The notes below the pieces were generated by a model. That model saw only the letters and a list, made by a program, of their open reading frames with translations, did no database searches and had not been told where the DNA came from. From Cellulomonas endophytica (lineage in GTDB: Bacteria; Actinomycetota; Actinomycetes; Actinomycetales; Cellulomonadaceae): DNA of 64,000 bases. The position numbers were made by a program, and so were the translations under genes. Position 1 is the first letter of the stretch. Each line of letters begins with the position of its first letter. Positions 63,862 through 64,000 of the stretch are shown piece by piece. The DNA is taken from positions 85,447-149,446 of the forward strand of contig NZ_RWJX01000002.1 in the NCBI RefSeq assembly GCF_004123805.1, in the 5' to 3' direction.

Positions 63862-64000
63862 TCAGTCCGTCGAGCCCGATGCCCAGGACGGCGGGGGCGG
63901 CGGCGACGCGGGCGCAGGCGGCGTGCCGTCGGGCGACCCGGCGGCCCCGGGCGGGGCACCGGCGGGGTCGGCGGGGAGCGGCGGCACGGGCGGCACGGGC
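63862..64000 (-). CDS. C-terminal fragment of a proline-rich protein (cut by window edge)
   Basis: An open minus-strand frame runs from the right edge to a TGA at 63862. It encodes about 45 residues, Pro/Ala/Gly-rich, ending with a PPPPSWASGSTD-like tail. Such tails are found on cytoplasmic ends of actinobacterial membrane proteins. It converges on the palindromic terminator at 63773-63812, which supports a real gene end. Product unknown. Confidence 0.45.
   Translation of the reverse strand, partial: PVPPVPPLPADPAGAPPGAAGSPDGTPPAPASPPPPPSWASGSTD

Overview
The window is very GC-rich, densely packed DNA with frequent GTG starts, many 4-base ATGA/GTGA stop-start overlaps, lipoprotein signal peptides and F420-type enzymes. 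This fits a high-GC actinobacterium. The DUF6318 lipoprotein, CU044_5270-like protein and DUF429 protein would suit a Micrococcales-type soil organism (Cellulomonadaceae or Promicromonosporaceae relatives), but the genus cannot be fixed from this sequence. I saw no rRNA or tRNA genes, CRISPR arrays, phage genes or insertion sequences.

Layout. 1-7.6 kb: a sugar operon on the minus strand (permease, binding lipoprotein, double ATPase, SIS protein, xylulokinase-like kinase running off the left edge), divergent from a SorC-type regulator and a ribulose-phosphate-3-epimerase-like enzyme. 7.6-12.6 kb: NERD protein, a TetR/MFS drug-efflux pair with a well-formed operator, a membrane protein and a DUF1905-like protein. 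12.7-20.8 kb: OmpA-domain lipoprotein; XRE(MmyB)/SDR pair; DUF429 protein; MerR/SDR pair; a DUF6318-PKD gene pair with a locally low GC content; HAD phosphatase. 20.9-27.3 kb: large SWIM-SNF2 helicase with an unrecognised partner gene, then a secreted sugar dehydrogenase lipoprotein. 27.4-34.3 kb: XRE-cupin regulator, DUF1028 protein and an oligopeptide-type ABC importer with fused ATPases. 34.3-38.1 kb: ECF sigma factor, membrane regulator-like protein and rifamycin ADP-ribosyltransferase (Arr) as one operon, then DUF4407 and a proline-rich membrane protein. 38.3-43.8 kb: aldo/keto reductase, AlkZ-like winged-helix protein, two F420/PPOX small enzymes, and small unknown proteins.

43.9-52.9 kb is the most unusual metabolic block. 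A branched-chain-amino-acid-type ABC importer, with both permeases fused into one protein and both ATPases fused into another, overlaps two AhpD/CMD-type proteins (Avi_7170 and Avi_7169 families). Divergently there is a large FAD/NAD(P)-binding protein overlapping an SDR. Together they look like an uptake-plus-oxidation pathway for an unknown small molecule.

53-64 kb: CHASE3-GGDEF-EAL c-di-GMP protein with a degenerate GADEF motif; a small exported peptide ending in a CxxC motif, convergent with a LuxR-HTH regulator; SDR and GyrI-like pair; a putative stress protein; AzlC/AzlD exporter; MFS exporter; 2,5-diketogluconate-reductase-like AKR; two small acidic proteins; a strong palindromic terminator; and the C-terminus of a proline-rich protein cut by the right edge.

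Regulation. Several genes have a -10-like hexamer 6-7 bases before the start codon and no ribosome binding site, so leaderless transcripts look common. Convergent gene ends often carry long GC-rich palindromes without T-tracts.
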